64,000 bases of DNA. Source: 40CM-2-70-7 sp035631315 (GTDB taxonomy: Bacteria > Gemmatimonadota > Gemmatimonadetes > Gemmatimonadales > GWC2-71-9). Below, piece after piece: positions 26,204 to 34,936 of this stretch (position 1 is the first letter of the stretch; each line of letters starts with the position of its first letter). The DNA lies in NCBI GenBank assembly GCA_035631315.1, contig DASQIZ010000115.1, positions 13,505 through 77,504 on the forward strand, in the 5' to 3' direction. Made by a program: the position numbers and the translations under genes. Below the pieces are notes generated by a model. The model did no database searches and had not been told where the DNA came from. It saw only the letters and a list, made by a program, of their open reading frames with translations.

Positions 26204-26638
26204 ATGCGTCGATCGCTGATCGTGACCGCCCTCTGCCTCCTCGCCGGGCGGTCAGTTTTTGCCCAGGACCGGCACTACATCGCTCCAGCGCGTGACACGG
26301 CCACGCTGCCGTTCAGTGGCGCGGTGCAGGTCGGGGGCACGCTCTACATCAGCGGTACGATCGGCCTCCTCCCCGGCCGCAAGGTGCCCGACACCCCAGC
26401 CGCCGAGGCACGTCTGGCGCTCGACGCCGTGAAGAAGACGCTGGCGGATGCAGGCATGACGATGGACGACCTGGTTTCGGTGCAGGTCTTTTGTTCCGAC
26501 CTCTCGACCTACGCCGAGTTCAACAAGGTGTACCGGACGTACTTCACGAAGGAGTTTCCGTCGCGCGCGTTCATTGGTGTCGCCCATCTCCTCTTCGACG
26601 CACGGTTTGAAGTCCAGGCCGTAGCAGTGAAGCGGTAG
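26204..26638 (+). CDS. RidA/YjgF-family protein with signal peptide
   Basis: A 144-residue protein: signal peptide MRRSLIVTALCLLAGRSVFA, then a RidA fold (FSGAVQVGGTLYISGTIGLL, VQVFCSDLSTYAEFNKVY). Cytosolic RidA enzymes deaminate enamine/imine intermediates; the usual C-terminal Arg-containing motif (RxAV near the end) is present only as SRAFIGVAHL. Export is unusual and suggests a periplasmic role that I cannot define. A TATACT sequence at about 26164 may be its promoter -10 box. Confidence 0.85.
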   Translation: MRRSLIVTALCLLAGRSVFAQDRHYIAPARDTATLPFSGAVQVGGTLYISGTIGLLPGRKVPDTPAAEARLALDAVKKTLADAGMTMDDLVSVQVFCSDLSTYAEFNKVYRTYFTKEFPSRAFIGVAHLLFDARFEVQAVAVKR

Positions 26639-26642
26639 CGCC

Positions 26643-26909
26643 ATGTTCGTACTCGGCACTATCCTCGACGAAGCAGGGCAGGTCTGCTGCAAGGACGCCA
26701 AAGTGTCCCTCGAGACCGTCGAGCGGAACGGTCGCACCGAGTGGTACGCGACCGTGTCGGCGAGTGTGGGCACACCGATGATGGCGGGGCAGAAGTACCG
26801 GCTGGTGCTCAACGACGGCCGCTCGGGCGAGTGCATGGTCCGCCGCAATACGTCGGCGAGCCTCGAAGAGCGTGCGATTTCCGTTTGGGGGATGGGGACG
26901 CTTCACTAA
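26643..26909 (+). CDS. Small hypothetical protein (88 aa)
   Basis: Starts 4 bp after the RidA gene and ends inside a palindrome. It is beta-rich, with a CC pair near residue 15 and an RRNTSASLEERAISVWGMG tail; no signal peptide or membrane segment. No family recognised. Co-transcription with RidA is likely from the spacing. Confidence 0.6.
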   Translation: MFVLGTILDEAGQVCCKDAKVSLETVERNGRTEWYATVSASVGTPMMAGQKYRLVLNDGRSGECMVRRNTSASLEERAISVWGMGTLH

Positions 26910-26933
26910 CCCCGGGGCATGGCCCCGGGGTTA
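26907..26933. terminator. Bidirectional terminator holding both stop codons
   Basis: A perfect 27-nt palindrome: 12-base arms TAACCCCGGGGC and GCCCCGGGGTTA around ATG. The first TAA is the stop of the plus-strand gene and the last TTA is the stop of the minus-strand gene. It has a close relative at 34895-34925. Confidence 0.7.
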
Positions 26934-27263
26934 GTGCTGCCAGACTCCGTAACCGTCGGCCCGGAGCTGCTTGGCGAGTATCCGTTCCATTCTCTCCGCT
27001 TCCTTCCGCGGCATTGGATTCACCCCTTCGTACAGGTCGGGTCGGAGCTTCACGCCGTACTTCCGCACGTACGTGTTGTCCCACACGCCGTACTTGTGCC
27101 GCTCGAAGCGGATCTCGGGCGTGAGTCCGGTCATGCCGACGTAGAGCAGGGGCTTTTCCGAGTCCCGGTTCGGATTGGCCCGCCGGAACTTGATGTGCTT
27201 CCAGGCCTCCGGCGCGAGCTCGATCACGTAGACGTGGTGTGTTCTCGCAGGCTTCCGCGGCAT
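26931..27263 (-). CDS. GIY-YIG-like nuclease-fold protein
   Basis: A 110-residue protein. HHVYVIEL and LLYVGMTGLTPEIRFERHK match the two strands and helix start of the GIY-YIG fold (here VYV and YVG), with the conserved Arg in RFERHK; EAERMERILAKQLRADG is the later glutamate-containing helix. Such small stand-alone proteins occur in many genomes; DNA cleavage is possible but unproven. ATG at 27263. Stop is within the shared palindrome. Confidence 0.7.
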   Translation of the reverse strand: MPRKPARTHHVYVIELAPEAWKHIKFRRANPNRDSEKPLLYVGMTGLTPEIRFERHKYGVWDNTYVRKYGVKLRPDLYEGVNPMPRKEAERMERILAKQLRADGYGVWQH

Positions 27264-27307
27264 CGGGACAAGATAGAGTGCCGCCGCCTCCGGACGCACA
27301 ACGCCTG

Positions 27308-27847
27308 CTAGCGAAGCGAGAACGACACTCCCAGGAGTAGCCGGCCGCCTGCTCCGGACGTGATGACCGGCTGAACAGCCGCGTTCAGGTCGACCTTCTT
27401 CCACCGCTCCTCTGGCTGGGTCACTTGGCTGATGTCGCCCACCAGCCACGCCACGAGGCTGCCGCCCGCCAGTCCGCCAAGGAGACCACCCAGCACGCCC
27501 TTGGGGCGGGCATTGGCTCCCCAACCGGTCGCTCCGTAGACCGCTCCTCCGGCGGCTCCAACCAGGGTCGCGGCCTCCGCCCATCCCTCGTGCGTCGTGA
27601 CCATCTCAATGCCCAAACTCCGTTCGAACTTCTGGACATCGGACCGCAGAATGTGGGCCTCGGGCGTCGAGTCGTCAGGTTGCACGGTGACGGTCGAGGA
27701 GTCGAGTGCCGTCAGCCGTCCCTGGTAGTGGAAGCCGAGCACCGTCGTGACGCGCACACGGGCGCCGATCGGCACCTGCGCCCCGCCGCGCGTTGCCGTC
27801 AGCCCGCCCATGATCAAGGCGGCGAAGGCGATCGTCGTGGTCTTCAC
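27308..27847 (-). CDS. Exported glycine-zipper protein
   Basis: A 179-residue protein: signal peptide VKTTTIAFAALIMGGL ending RGGA, an Sm/SH3-like beta part (VRVTTVLGFHYQGRLTALDS), and then two glycine-zipper hydrophobic stretches (AATLVGAAGGAVYGATGWGA; LGGLLGGLAGGSLVAWLVGD). The GTG start overlaps the stop of the upstream gene by 4 bp (GTGA). Outer-membrane or periplasmic location is likely; function unknown. Confidence 0.7.
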   Translation of the reverse strand: MKTTTIAFAALIMGGLTATRGGAQVPIGARVRVTTVLGFHYQGRLTALDSSTVTVQPDDSTPEAHILRSDVQKFERSLGIEMVTTHEGWAEAATLVGAAGGAVYGATGWGANARPKGVLGGLLGGLAGGSLVAWLVGDISQVTQPEERWKKVDLNAAVQPVITSGAGGRLLLGVSFSLR

Positions 27848-28881
27848 CGTACCCCCGCGATGGTGATGGGAGTCGGGCGGTTCTGATCCGCCATGAGAAA
27901 GCCGGACAGATCCCGCAGATACGTCGAATCGTTGCGATCGAGCGCCGGCCACTGCTCGGGGTGATCGGGCGCGAAGAGTCCACCCAGGATCCCCATTAGC
28001 CCGGTCAGCGTGGAATCGGTCGGATTGTCATAGACCGCCACGACGCGATACCGGCGCCCGGCTTCGAGATGCGGTCCCATGCCCCAGATCCCGAACAGCC
28101 TGCGCGAAACGTTGGGGAGCTTCCCGTCCGGGGCGTGGTCGACGCCCACGTTCGCGATCACCCGGCCGGTGGCCGAGTCCTCGAGCCGGACCGAAGCGCC
28201 CCACGGGTGAAGGTGGGCCCCGGCTGCCAGGAGATGGCCGCTCACGGGGAACGAGAACACGCAGGTTTTCACCACGCCGCCCGGGGGTGCCGGGTAGGTG
28301 TTGTCGTCCCCCGCGTGATAGTTCACGTCGACCCAGAACGGCACGACGAGCTGAGGCGCGGGCTGTTCGTTCCGCGGCGTCCAGGTGAACGCGATCCGCA
28401 GGGTCACGCCTGTGAGGTCGGTGCCGGTCTCGTTGTGCCACATGAAGTAGAAACCGATGTGATCTCCCCCGCGTACCGGGACGGCGATCCCCACCGGCAG
28501 GGAGACATCCCCTGTTTCTTCGCCGCCACCAAACACCCGGTCGACGATGGGATAGACCAGATCCCGGCGGTCGAAATCGACCAGCGCGAAGTGATGGAGC
28601 AGGCTCGAGGGCAGCGGGTGCCCCTGGGCGTCCGTCACCCGCACGTGATAGGCGCGGAGCCACGTGTTTGCGGGCCAGACGAAGCGCGGCGAGTGGTCCT
28701 CCATCTCCTGCATGTCCATCATCGGCATGTCGGGTTCGGTCGCCAGGTCGTATGGCCCGAGCGTCAGGACCAGCTGGCGCCGGGACGAGTCGACGCTCAT
28801 CGCGAAGCGGGCGGGCTGCGTCGGACGGCCGGGCCGTTCGGGTGCGAGGGCCACGCCGAGCGCAACGAGCAGGGTGATCAT
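27844..28881 (-). CDS. Histidine-rich exported protein, possible copper-binding jelly-roll
   Basis: A 345-residue protein with an N-terminal hydrophobic segment (MITLLVALGVALAP). Histidine/methionine motifs include PDMPMMDMQEMEDHSP, LLHHFALVDFD, FYFMWHNE, GAHLHPWG and MGPHLEAG. The HLHPWG strand and overall beta content resemble copper type II monooxygenase (PHM-like) jelly-roll domains, and the Met-rich stretch is typical of copper handling; both are inference. It is the middle gene of a coupled minus-strand operon with 4-bp overlaps on both sides. Confidence 0.55.
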   Translation of the reverse strand: MITLLVALGVALAPERPGRPTQPARFAMSVDSSRRQLVLTLGPYDLATEPDMPMMDMQEMEDHSPRFVWPANTWLRAYHVRVTDAQGHPLPSSLLHHFALVDFDRRDLVYPIVDRVFGGGEETGDVSLPVGIAVPVRGGDHIGFYFMWHNETGTDLTGVTLRIAFTWTPRNEQPAPQLVVPFWVDVNYHAGDDNTYPAPPGGVVKTCVFSFPVSGHLLAAGAHLHPWGASVRLEDSATGRVIANVGVDHAPDGKLPNVSRRLFGIWGMGPHLEAGRRYRVVAVYDNPTDSTLTGLMGILGGLFAPDHPEQWPALDRNDSTYLRDLSGFLMADQNRPTPITIAGVR

Positions 28882-29120
28882 GGTCTCCTCCGGGGTTTTT
28901 GGTTGCCCGGAGGTTCGGGGAGGCTCATCACGCGATGCTCACGCGAGTGCGCGCCCATCCCCGCGATCAGCGCGAGCGGAAAGACCACCAGCGCGATCGG
29001 AACGATCAGGAAGAGCTGGAGGACGAAATGGATGCCGAGGAGCACGGCAATGGCGGCGTGGTGAGGGCGCGGACGGTCCATGGCGATCTCGGGTACGAGG
29101 GTTCGCGCCGAGGATGTCAT
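28878..29120 (-). CDS. Small membrane protein (80 aa)
   Basis: Contains hydrophobic segment(s) AVLLGIHFVLQLFLIVPIAL and VVFPLALIAGMGA, then a short charged tail. First gene of the four-gene minus-strand set; its stop overlaps the next start. A later in-frame ATG at 29081 is an equally good start. No family recognised. Confidence 0.55.
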   Translation of the reverse strand: MTSSARTLVPEIAMDRPRPHHAAIAVLLGIHFVLQLFLIVPIALVVFPLALIAGMGAHSREHRVMSLPEPPGNQKPRRRP

Positions 29121-29163
29121 GGGATGATCAAGTAGCCATCACGGGTCTCCGCGTGATTGCGGC

Positions 29164-31785
29164 GTGATCGAGGTCCGGTATCATCAGTGCCGGCCTCCCG
29201 TGCACCAAGAATTGTTCGAGCGCGTACGCGCCGCCCTCGCTTCGACGATCCGCATCGATGCCGAAATAGGGCGGGGCGGCATGGGCGTGGTGTATCGCGG
29301 CTGGCACCTTCAGCTCGACATTGCGGTCGCGGTGAAGGTGCTGAACCCCAAGATCGCAGACGCAGACAGCACTGACCGCTTCCGTCGTGAAGCGCAGGTG
29401 ATGGCCCGCTTCCGGCACCCTCACATCATCAAGATTCTCGATCTGCCATCACCCGATCAGGTGGACAGACTGCACCTCTTCGTCATGGAGTACATCGAAG
29501 GCACGTCGCTGGCCGAGCGTATCACCGAAGGGCGCCTGCGTCCCCAGGAGGCTCTGGAGGTGGGCCGGCAGCTCCTCGCCGCGCTGATCGAAGTGCATCG
29601 CCGCGGCGTGGTTCATCGCGACGTCAAGCCGCAAAACGTGATCTACGATTCGATACGGCGAGGATGGATCCTCGCCGACTTCGGCATCGCGAAGGTGCCG
29701 GACACCCTACCGCTGACCGACCCCGGGATCGGCCGCGGTACGCGTGACTACCTGCCGAAGGATCAGGACGAGTGGCGGAATGTCACGCCTCAGCTCGACC
29801 TCTTCGCGGCCGCGGCTACCATCTACGAGGCGTACACGTCGGAGCCGTGGAACAACAACACGTCGCCGACTTCCACGGAGTGGCGACGGATTCCCGGGCG
29901 ACAGGCGAGAGCCTTGCGTAAGGGAATTGCTGAGGCGAAGGACCGGTGGAAGTCCGCCGAGGCGTTTCTGCAGGGGTTCGAGCCGGCGGTTGCCTGGGTG
30001 CGCATTGCCCTGGTGGCGCTCCTGGTCGCAGCCAGTCTCGGGTGGGCGGTTCGTCCGATTCGATGCTGGCTTTTCCCCGGCATGTGCCCGCCTCCTGTCG
30101 ATTTCGCCTTGGCCGGTTTCACTGCGTCCGACGTCACCTTGCAGACGAAGGCGGGGGACCTGAGCACGGCGGTCATGGCGGGGCTGAGTGCAACGCTCGA
30201 CACCGATCCGATCCCTGAGGCGTGCCCTGCGAAGGCTCGCCACTGTGTTTCAGGCGCGCTCAGTCGGATCGACCCCGACTCCTTGATCCTCACTCTAGAC
30301 ATCACGAACGACGGGAGGGTCGAGCGGGTCACTCTGCCGCCCAGCAGGAACGTCTCGACGCTTGCCGGACAAGCAGTGATCGCCGTGCTCAACAGCACGG
30401 GATATCCCCGCACCGTCGAGGAATGCCTTCTTCCCCCGGTCCCCACGACCAGTCAACTCAGCGCGTGCGACCAGTACGAGCGCGGTGTGAAGCTCTTTAA
30501 GCAGGACAAGTGGCAGGAGGCGAGGGACCATTTCCGCCAGGCGATCGAACTCAACCCTGCGCTCGCCGACGCCCTGTGGCGACTCTACACCACGGATGTG
30601 TGGCGCCGGGAGGATCCCGATTCTGCGGTCATCAAGCTGATCCGCGCTCACCGACACGACCTCCCCGTAATGGACGGGATGCTGTTCGACGCCCAGCAGA
30701 CGCCCGAAGGTCTGGTCCGCATCGGGAGGTTCGAGCGTGTGGTCCGTCGCTATCCGCGCGAGGCGTTTCCGAAGCTTCTCTATGGAAGCGAGCTCTTTCA
30801 TCGGGGGGCACTGTCCTGCATCGCACTCGATTCAAGCCGGGCGGTTTTGCGGGAGGCTGTGGCGGCTGACACGAACCTCGTCGAGGCCTACGACCAACTG
30901 CTCTGGGTCCTCATCCGAATCGGTAACGAAGCGGTAGCGGACAGCATGTTCAGCGCTTATCCCGTGGAACATCGAGGGGCTCTCTACAAAGCGCTCCAGA
31001 TCGCCGCGGCCGCGCGCTTTACACACGGAGGCCCTCCAACGCGATCGATCAAGGACACGGCGCTGCTCAGGACCCTGCGCCAGACTTTCCGTTGGGGGCT
31101 CTCACTCAACATCCCGGAAGCCCAGGCAGATCTGGGCCTGATGTTCTCGCAGTCGCAGGACCGCGACGCTCGGATGGACGGCTTTGAAGGACTCGCGATC
31201 GCCGAGTTGTCGATGGGCCAGATCCAAGTAGGCCTCGCGCACGCGGACTCGGCCGCGCTTGGGGACGTCGGGGCCCTTGAAGGCGCCGAGTGGCGCGTGA
31301 TCCCGGCGGCGCTTGGGGTCTTCAAGCTCCCGGAGCAGGAGCGCGAGCGGGGGCGAACGAGGCTCCAGTCCATCGCACGCTCGACGGGGGGCCTGGCCGC
31401 TCGCGCCGCCTGGGCGCTCGCGCTTGATGCGTACCTCGCTGGCGATACCAAGACCGGCGCCACATGGGAGGCCATCCTCAGCTCCCAGACCGCGCGTGAC
31501 ACCGTTCCGCGGCTCCGCCCGCTGCTCCTCGCGGTGAAAGCGAGTTCTCTACGGCTGTCTCAGCCATTGCTGAACCTTGACGAGGCGCCCCAGATCGTCG
31601 ACCCCTTCTGGCGCTCGGTGCTTCACCTCCTGCGTAGTCGCTGGGCCCAGGCCGCGGGCGATGCCAGGTCGGTTCGCTGTGAGCTGGGGTGGTCCGACAA
31701 CGCGGACATCCAAGGCTGGTCCCGGGGGCCCGTGCAGGCGTCCGAGGTCGACTGGGTGATCGGCCGCGCGGTCCGTCGGCCGTGA
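29164..31785 (+). CDS. Serine/threonine protein kinase, transmembrane, TPR C-terminus
   Basis: An 873-residue Hanks-type kinase. Glycine loop GRGGMGVVYRG (about 37-47), catalytic Lys58 in VAVKVLN, HRDVKPQN with Asp153, DFG at 172-174. The usual APE motif is replaced by PKD (GTRDYLPKDQ), an oddity in the activation segment. A transmembrane helix follows at about 278-297, then an extracytoplasmic part with TPR-like repeats (GVKLFKQDKWQEARDHFRQA). The start could also be the GTG at 29200, with TATCAT at 29179 upstream. It overlaps the next gene by 4 bp (GTGA), so the kinase and the SARP-AAA regulator are made together; phosphorylation of that regulator is a reasonable guess. Confidence 0.9.
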   Translation: MIEVRYHQCRPPVHQELFERVRAALASTIRIDAEIGRGGMGVVYRGWHLQLDIAVAVKVLNPKIADADSTDRFRREAQVMARFRHPHIIKILDLPSPDQVDRLHLFVMEYIEGTSLAERITEGRLRPQEALEVGRQLLAALIEVHRRGVVHRDVKPQNVIYDSIRRGWILADFGIAKVPDTLPLTDPGIGRGTRDYLPKDQDEWRNVTPQLDLFAAAATIYEAYTSEPWNNNTSPTSTEWRRIPGRQARALRKGIAEAKDRWKSAEAFLQGFEPAVAWVRIALVALLVAASLGWAVRPIRCWLFPGMCPPPVDFALAGFTASDVTLQTKAGDLSTAVMAGLSATLDTDPIPEACPAKARHCVSGALSRIDPDSLILTLDITNDGRVERVTLPPSRNVSTLAGQAVIAVLNSTGYPRTVEECLLPPVPTTSQLSACDQYERGVKLFKQDKWQEARDHFRQAIELNPALADALWRLYTTDVWRREDPDSAVIKLIRAHRHDLPVMDGMLFDAQQTPEGLVRIGRFERVVRRYPREAFPKLLYGSELFHRGALSCIALDSSRAVLREAVAADTNLVEAYDQLLWVLIRIGNEAVADSMFSAYPVEHRGALYKALQIAAAARFTHGGPPTRSIKDTALLRTLRQTFRWGLSLNIPEAQADLGLMFSQSQDRDARMDGFEGLAIAELSMGQIQVGLAHADSAALGDVGALEGAEWRVIPAALGVFKLPEQERERGRTRLQSIARSTGGLAARAAWALALDAYLAGDTKTGATWEAILSSQTARDTVPRLRPLLLAVKASSLRLSQPLLNLDEAPQIVDPFWRSVLHLLRSRWAQAAGDARSVRCELGWSDNADIQGWSRGPVQASEVDWVIGRAVRRP

Positions 31786-33650
31786 TCTCCATCCGCGCAC
31801 TCGGGCCGCTCGTCATAAAGGTCGACGGGCAAGAGCCGCCGCCCGAGCTCCAGTGGAAGAAGGTCCAAAGTCTCCTACTGTACCTGGTGTTCGCTCCGCG
31901 GCACACGCGATCGAAGGACCACGTGATGGGTATGCTCTGGCCCGACGCCAGGAGACCTAGCGCATCCCTGAACCAGGCCCGGTGGTTGCTCAAAGAATAC
32001 GGTGGCGTCGTGATCGCCGAAGATCGCGACCAGCTCCGCTTGGATCCGAAGAACGTCGAGGTCGATACCACCCGCTTCGAGCAATTGGTGCGCGAGAAGA
32101 AATGGCCAGAGGCCGCGGCGATGGTCGAAGGGACTTTTCTCGATGGGTTCACCGCCTCAAACACTTCCGGCTTCGACGAGTGGCTTGAAGGAGAGCGGGA
32201 GAAACGGCGGGCGAAGTGCGGAGATGTTCTCATCCGCGCCGCCAAGAAACTGGTCGATGGCGGTGCCGTGGAGCGGGCGGAGCCGATCGCTGAGCGCGCC
32301 CAGCAGTTGCTGCCGTACTCGGATGAAGCGATCTGCATCCATTTGACGGTGCTGGGACTCGAGGGGCGACGGAGCGAAGCCAAGGTGGTCGGCGTGCTCT
32401 TTGAGAAGCGGCTTGCAGAAGTGGGCAGGCACCCTGAACCATCGACGACCAAGCTTCTCGCAGTGATCGACGAGCTCGCGCCCGCACCCGACCGAGAACT
32501 GAGCCAGAAGCCGCGACCGCCCCTGGTCGGACGGTCAGCGAAGCTGGAAGAGGTGGTGGGCGTCTGGGAGGCGGCGCGAGCCGGCACACCGGGCGTCGTC
32601 CTCGTGCTGGGCGATGAGGGGATGGGCAAGACCCGATTCATTGAAGAAGTCATGGACCGGGCGCGTTTTAATGGCGCCACGGTTGCCATTACCCGCGGCG
32701 TGCCCGGGGACACGAATCATCAATGGATTGGCCTCAAAACGCTGATTGATGGGGGCCTGCTCGGTGCTCCCGGAATTGCGGGTGCACCGCCAGCCGCCGT
32801 CGCGGCTCTGGGGGAGCAGTCCTTGCTGTGGGCGGCAAGATTCCCCGTCAAGGCTCCCGGCGAACCACTTGGCTTGTTGCAGGCAGTGACAGAGGTGATC
32901 CGCGCCACTGCCCTCGAGCACCCGGTGCTCCTCGTCGCGGATGATGCCCAGTGGATCGATGGCGAGTCGTTACAGGCACTGATCGGCCTCGTTCGCTCAC
33001 TTGCCGAAAACCGGGTGATGTTGCTCCTCACTGCGTCGTCCGATCCTCCTCGGGCTGAGATCGATCAGATTCGCTCTCGTATCGGCTCGGACTTGAACGG
33101 CGTGACGGTGAGGCTGGAACCGCTGGGTCGCGACGACCTGATCGTCCTGGCGCGCTGGGCGCTCCCCAAGTACACCGATGACCAGCTGGACCGCATCGCC
33201 CGGCGCGTCGGTGCCGAGTCGGCCGGGTTTCCGCTCATTGCGTATGTGATTTTCACCGCCGTGGCCGACGGGTTGGAGCTCGGCGACATCGGGGAGCCTT
33301 GGCCTCGCCGCAAGAACACCTACGAAGGCGAACTCCCGGTGGATCTGGCCGACAACCTGGTCGGCGCTCTCAACGTGCGCTTTGGACGCCTGGCCACCGA
33401 TGCGCAGTCGGTGCTCCGGGTACTGGCGGTGCTGGGTGGACCGTGCACCGCGAAGCATCTGGAGCGTGGATCGGACCTGCCGCGACCGCGTGTCGAACGG
33501 GCACTGGATGAACTCGAGACCAGGCAATGGGTGGTCGCCGATGCCCGCGGGTACGCGTTTCTGGCCTGGACCTTTCGGAGCATCGTAAGAAAGAGGCACG
33601 TTCGGGACGGAGAAGCTATCAGAATCCAGGAGCGCATGATCGCTACGTGA
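31782..33650 (+). CDS. BTAD/SARP-type regulator with AAA ATPase domain
   Basis: A 622-residue regulator. The N-terminal part has an OmpR/SARP-like winged-helix layout (VISIRALGPLVIKVDGQEP, KVQSLLLYLVF, LNQARWLLKEYGG), then a bacterial transcriptional activator (BTAD) helical domain (about 100-240), then an AAA ATPase: Walker A GDEGMGKT at about 277-284 and Walker B VLLVADDAQWID. It resembles SARP-type or LuxR-LAL-like signal ATPases but has no C-terminal LuxR helix-turn-helix. The GTG start overlaps the kinase stop. Targets are unknown; the downstream lipoprotein is a candidate. Confidence 0.85.
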   Translation: MISIRALGPLVIKVDGQEPPPELQWKKVQSLLLYLVFAPRHTRSKDHVMGMLWPDARRPSASLNQARWLLKEYGGVVIAEDRDQLRLDPKNVEVDTTRFEQLVREKKWPEAAAMVEGTFLDGFTASNTSGFDEWLEGEREKRRAKCGDVLIRAAKKLVDGGAVERAEPIAERAQQLLPYSDEAICIHLTVLGLEGRRSEAKVVGVLFEKRLAEVGRHPEPSTTKLLAVIDELAPAPDRELSQKPRPPLVGRSAKLEEVVGVWEAARAGTPGVVLVLGDEGMGKTRFIEEVMDRARFNGATVAITRGVPGDTNHQWIGLKTLIDGGLLGAPGIAGAPPAAVAALGEQSLLWAARFPVKAPGEPLGLLQAVTEVIRATALEHPVLLVADDAQWIDGESLQALIGLVRSLAENRVMLLLTASSDPPRAEIDQIRSRIGSDLNGVTVRLEPLGRDDLIVLARWALPKYTDDQLDRIARRVGAESAGFPLIAYVIFTAVADGLELGDIGEPWPRRKNTYEGELPVDLADNLVGALNVRFGRLATDAQSVLRVLAVLGGPCTAKHLERGSDLPRPRVERALDELETRQWVVADARGYAFLAWTFRSIVRKRHVRDGEAIRIQERMIAT

Positions 33651-33695
33651 GACCCCAGGCGGACACTTCCGGGAACCCTTACCCGGAGTCTCCTC

Positions 33696-34886
33696 GTGAA
33701 ACCCTCGTACCTGCTCCTGCTTGCCGGTGCCCTTACCGCGTGCGACGCGCCGCACACCACCGGCCCCCTCTTCCAGTACCACTCCCCCGACGCCATCCGC
33801 TCGGCACCACCGGCGCCCGCGCCCCTCACCACCCTCAGCCTCGGCGGCGAGTCGCGCACGCTGTGGCCGTACCTCAACTCCGACCTCTCCAGCACCCCTG
33901 AAGATCCAGTCTCCCTGGTGTTCCGCGGCCCGGCCGACCCCCGGTCGATCCGCGCGGCGCTCTTCGCCCTGAATGGCGACCGCTCGGCCTTCGGATTCCC
34001 GAACGTCGCTCCCTTCAACTGCACCTGGAGTGACGCCATCGGCGACGTGCAGGCAGGGTTCACGCAGGAGAATGGCTGGGTGGGCAGCGCCATCCAGCTC
34101 GCCTGCGGGGACTTCGGTCCCATGCGGTTCCACGTGCGCCTGTTCGCCATGGGCAATGGCTGGACCATCGGTGGTGCCCACTTCGAAGTCCTGATCCCCG
34201 GCACGACTACGCACCAGGTTCTGAGCTGGGAGCTGGCAGAGCAGCTGGTGACCGCCGACCTCGTCCGCACCGGTCTGCTGGACCCCTCCAATCCCATCGG
34301 CCAAACCGACGCCATCAATGCGTCGCCCTTCCGGACCATTCCGGCGGTGATCTACAACGGACTCCCCGGTGACCTGCGTGCCGTCATCGGCGGTCCGGCG
34401 GCCGATCAGAGTGCCGACGTGCTGATCAACAATGACGGCCACGCCACGGTGTTCAACGTCGCGGGCACTGCGCAACAGAACGCGGGCACAGCACTTCAGG
34501 ACTTCACCATCGACTTCAACCAGGTGATTCCGAGGCCGTTCTGCGCCTCTGGCCCCGCGGACTACGTCCTGGTCCAGGGTCCCGTTCATCTGACTGAGAC
34601 GATTCAGGCCACGGCGACCGCCTACAGCACGCAATTCCACGCCACCGGGAAACTCACGGTCACTCCGGTCGACCCCACGACCGGCTCTCCGACCGGTGCG
34701 TCATTCTCCGCGACCGTTCAGCAGGAGCAGTCGAGTGCCTTCAGCGACACCGGCGCGAGCGCGTCGGAGAAGCTGACGCAGACCCTGATCCCGACCGATG
34801 GGCAGACGAGCCAACTGAAGACTCTGCTTGATGTGGTGACTGGTGGCAGGGCAGCAGCAGATGCGAAGGTGAAGTGCGGAGTCTGA
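33696..34886 (+). CDS. Lipoprotein of unknown function
   Basis: A 396-residue lipoprotein: signal peptide and lipobox (LLLLAGALTAC), mature part starting DAPHTTGP, rich in Ser/Thr/Gly and beta strands, no recognised domain. GTG start with GGAG 8 nt upstream. It follows the SARP-AAA gene by 45 bp and ends before a strong palindrome. A surface or secreted role is inferred only from the lipobox. Confidence 0.7.
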   Translation: MKPSYLLLLAGALTACDAPHTTGPLFQYHSPDAIRSAPPAPAPLTTLSLGGESRTLWPYLNSDLSSTPEDPVSLVFRGPADPRSIRAALFALNGDRSAFGFPNVAPFNCTWSDAIGDVQAGFTQENGWVGSAIQLACGDFGPMRFHVRLFAMGNGWTIGGAHFEVLIPGTTTHQVLSWELAEQLVTADLVRTGLLDPSNPIGQTDAINASPFRTIPAVIYNGLPGDLRAVIGGPAADQSADVLINNDGHATVFNVAGTAQQNAGTALQDFTIDFNQVIPRPFCASGPADYVLVQGPVHLTETIQATATAYSTQFHATGKLTVTPVDPTTGSPTGASFSATVQQEQSSAFSDTGASASEKLTQTLIPTDGQTSQLKTLLDVVTGGRAAADAKVKCGV

Positions 34887-34894
34887 GAGAGCGT

Positions 34895-34925
34895 GTTAAC
34901 CCCGCGGCCATGCCGCGGGGTTAAC
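34895..34925. terminator. Bidirectional terminator-like palindrome
   Basis: Perfect 14-base arms GTTAACCCCGCGGC and GCCGCGGGGTTAAC around CAT, between two convergent genes. It is the same family as the palindrome at 26907-26933, with a compensating change in the stem. Confidence 0.7.
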
Positions 34926-34936
34926 GGCCCCCAGCC

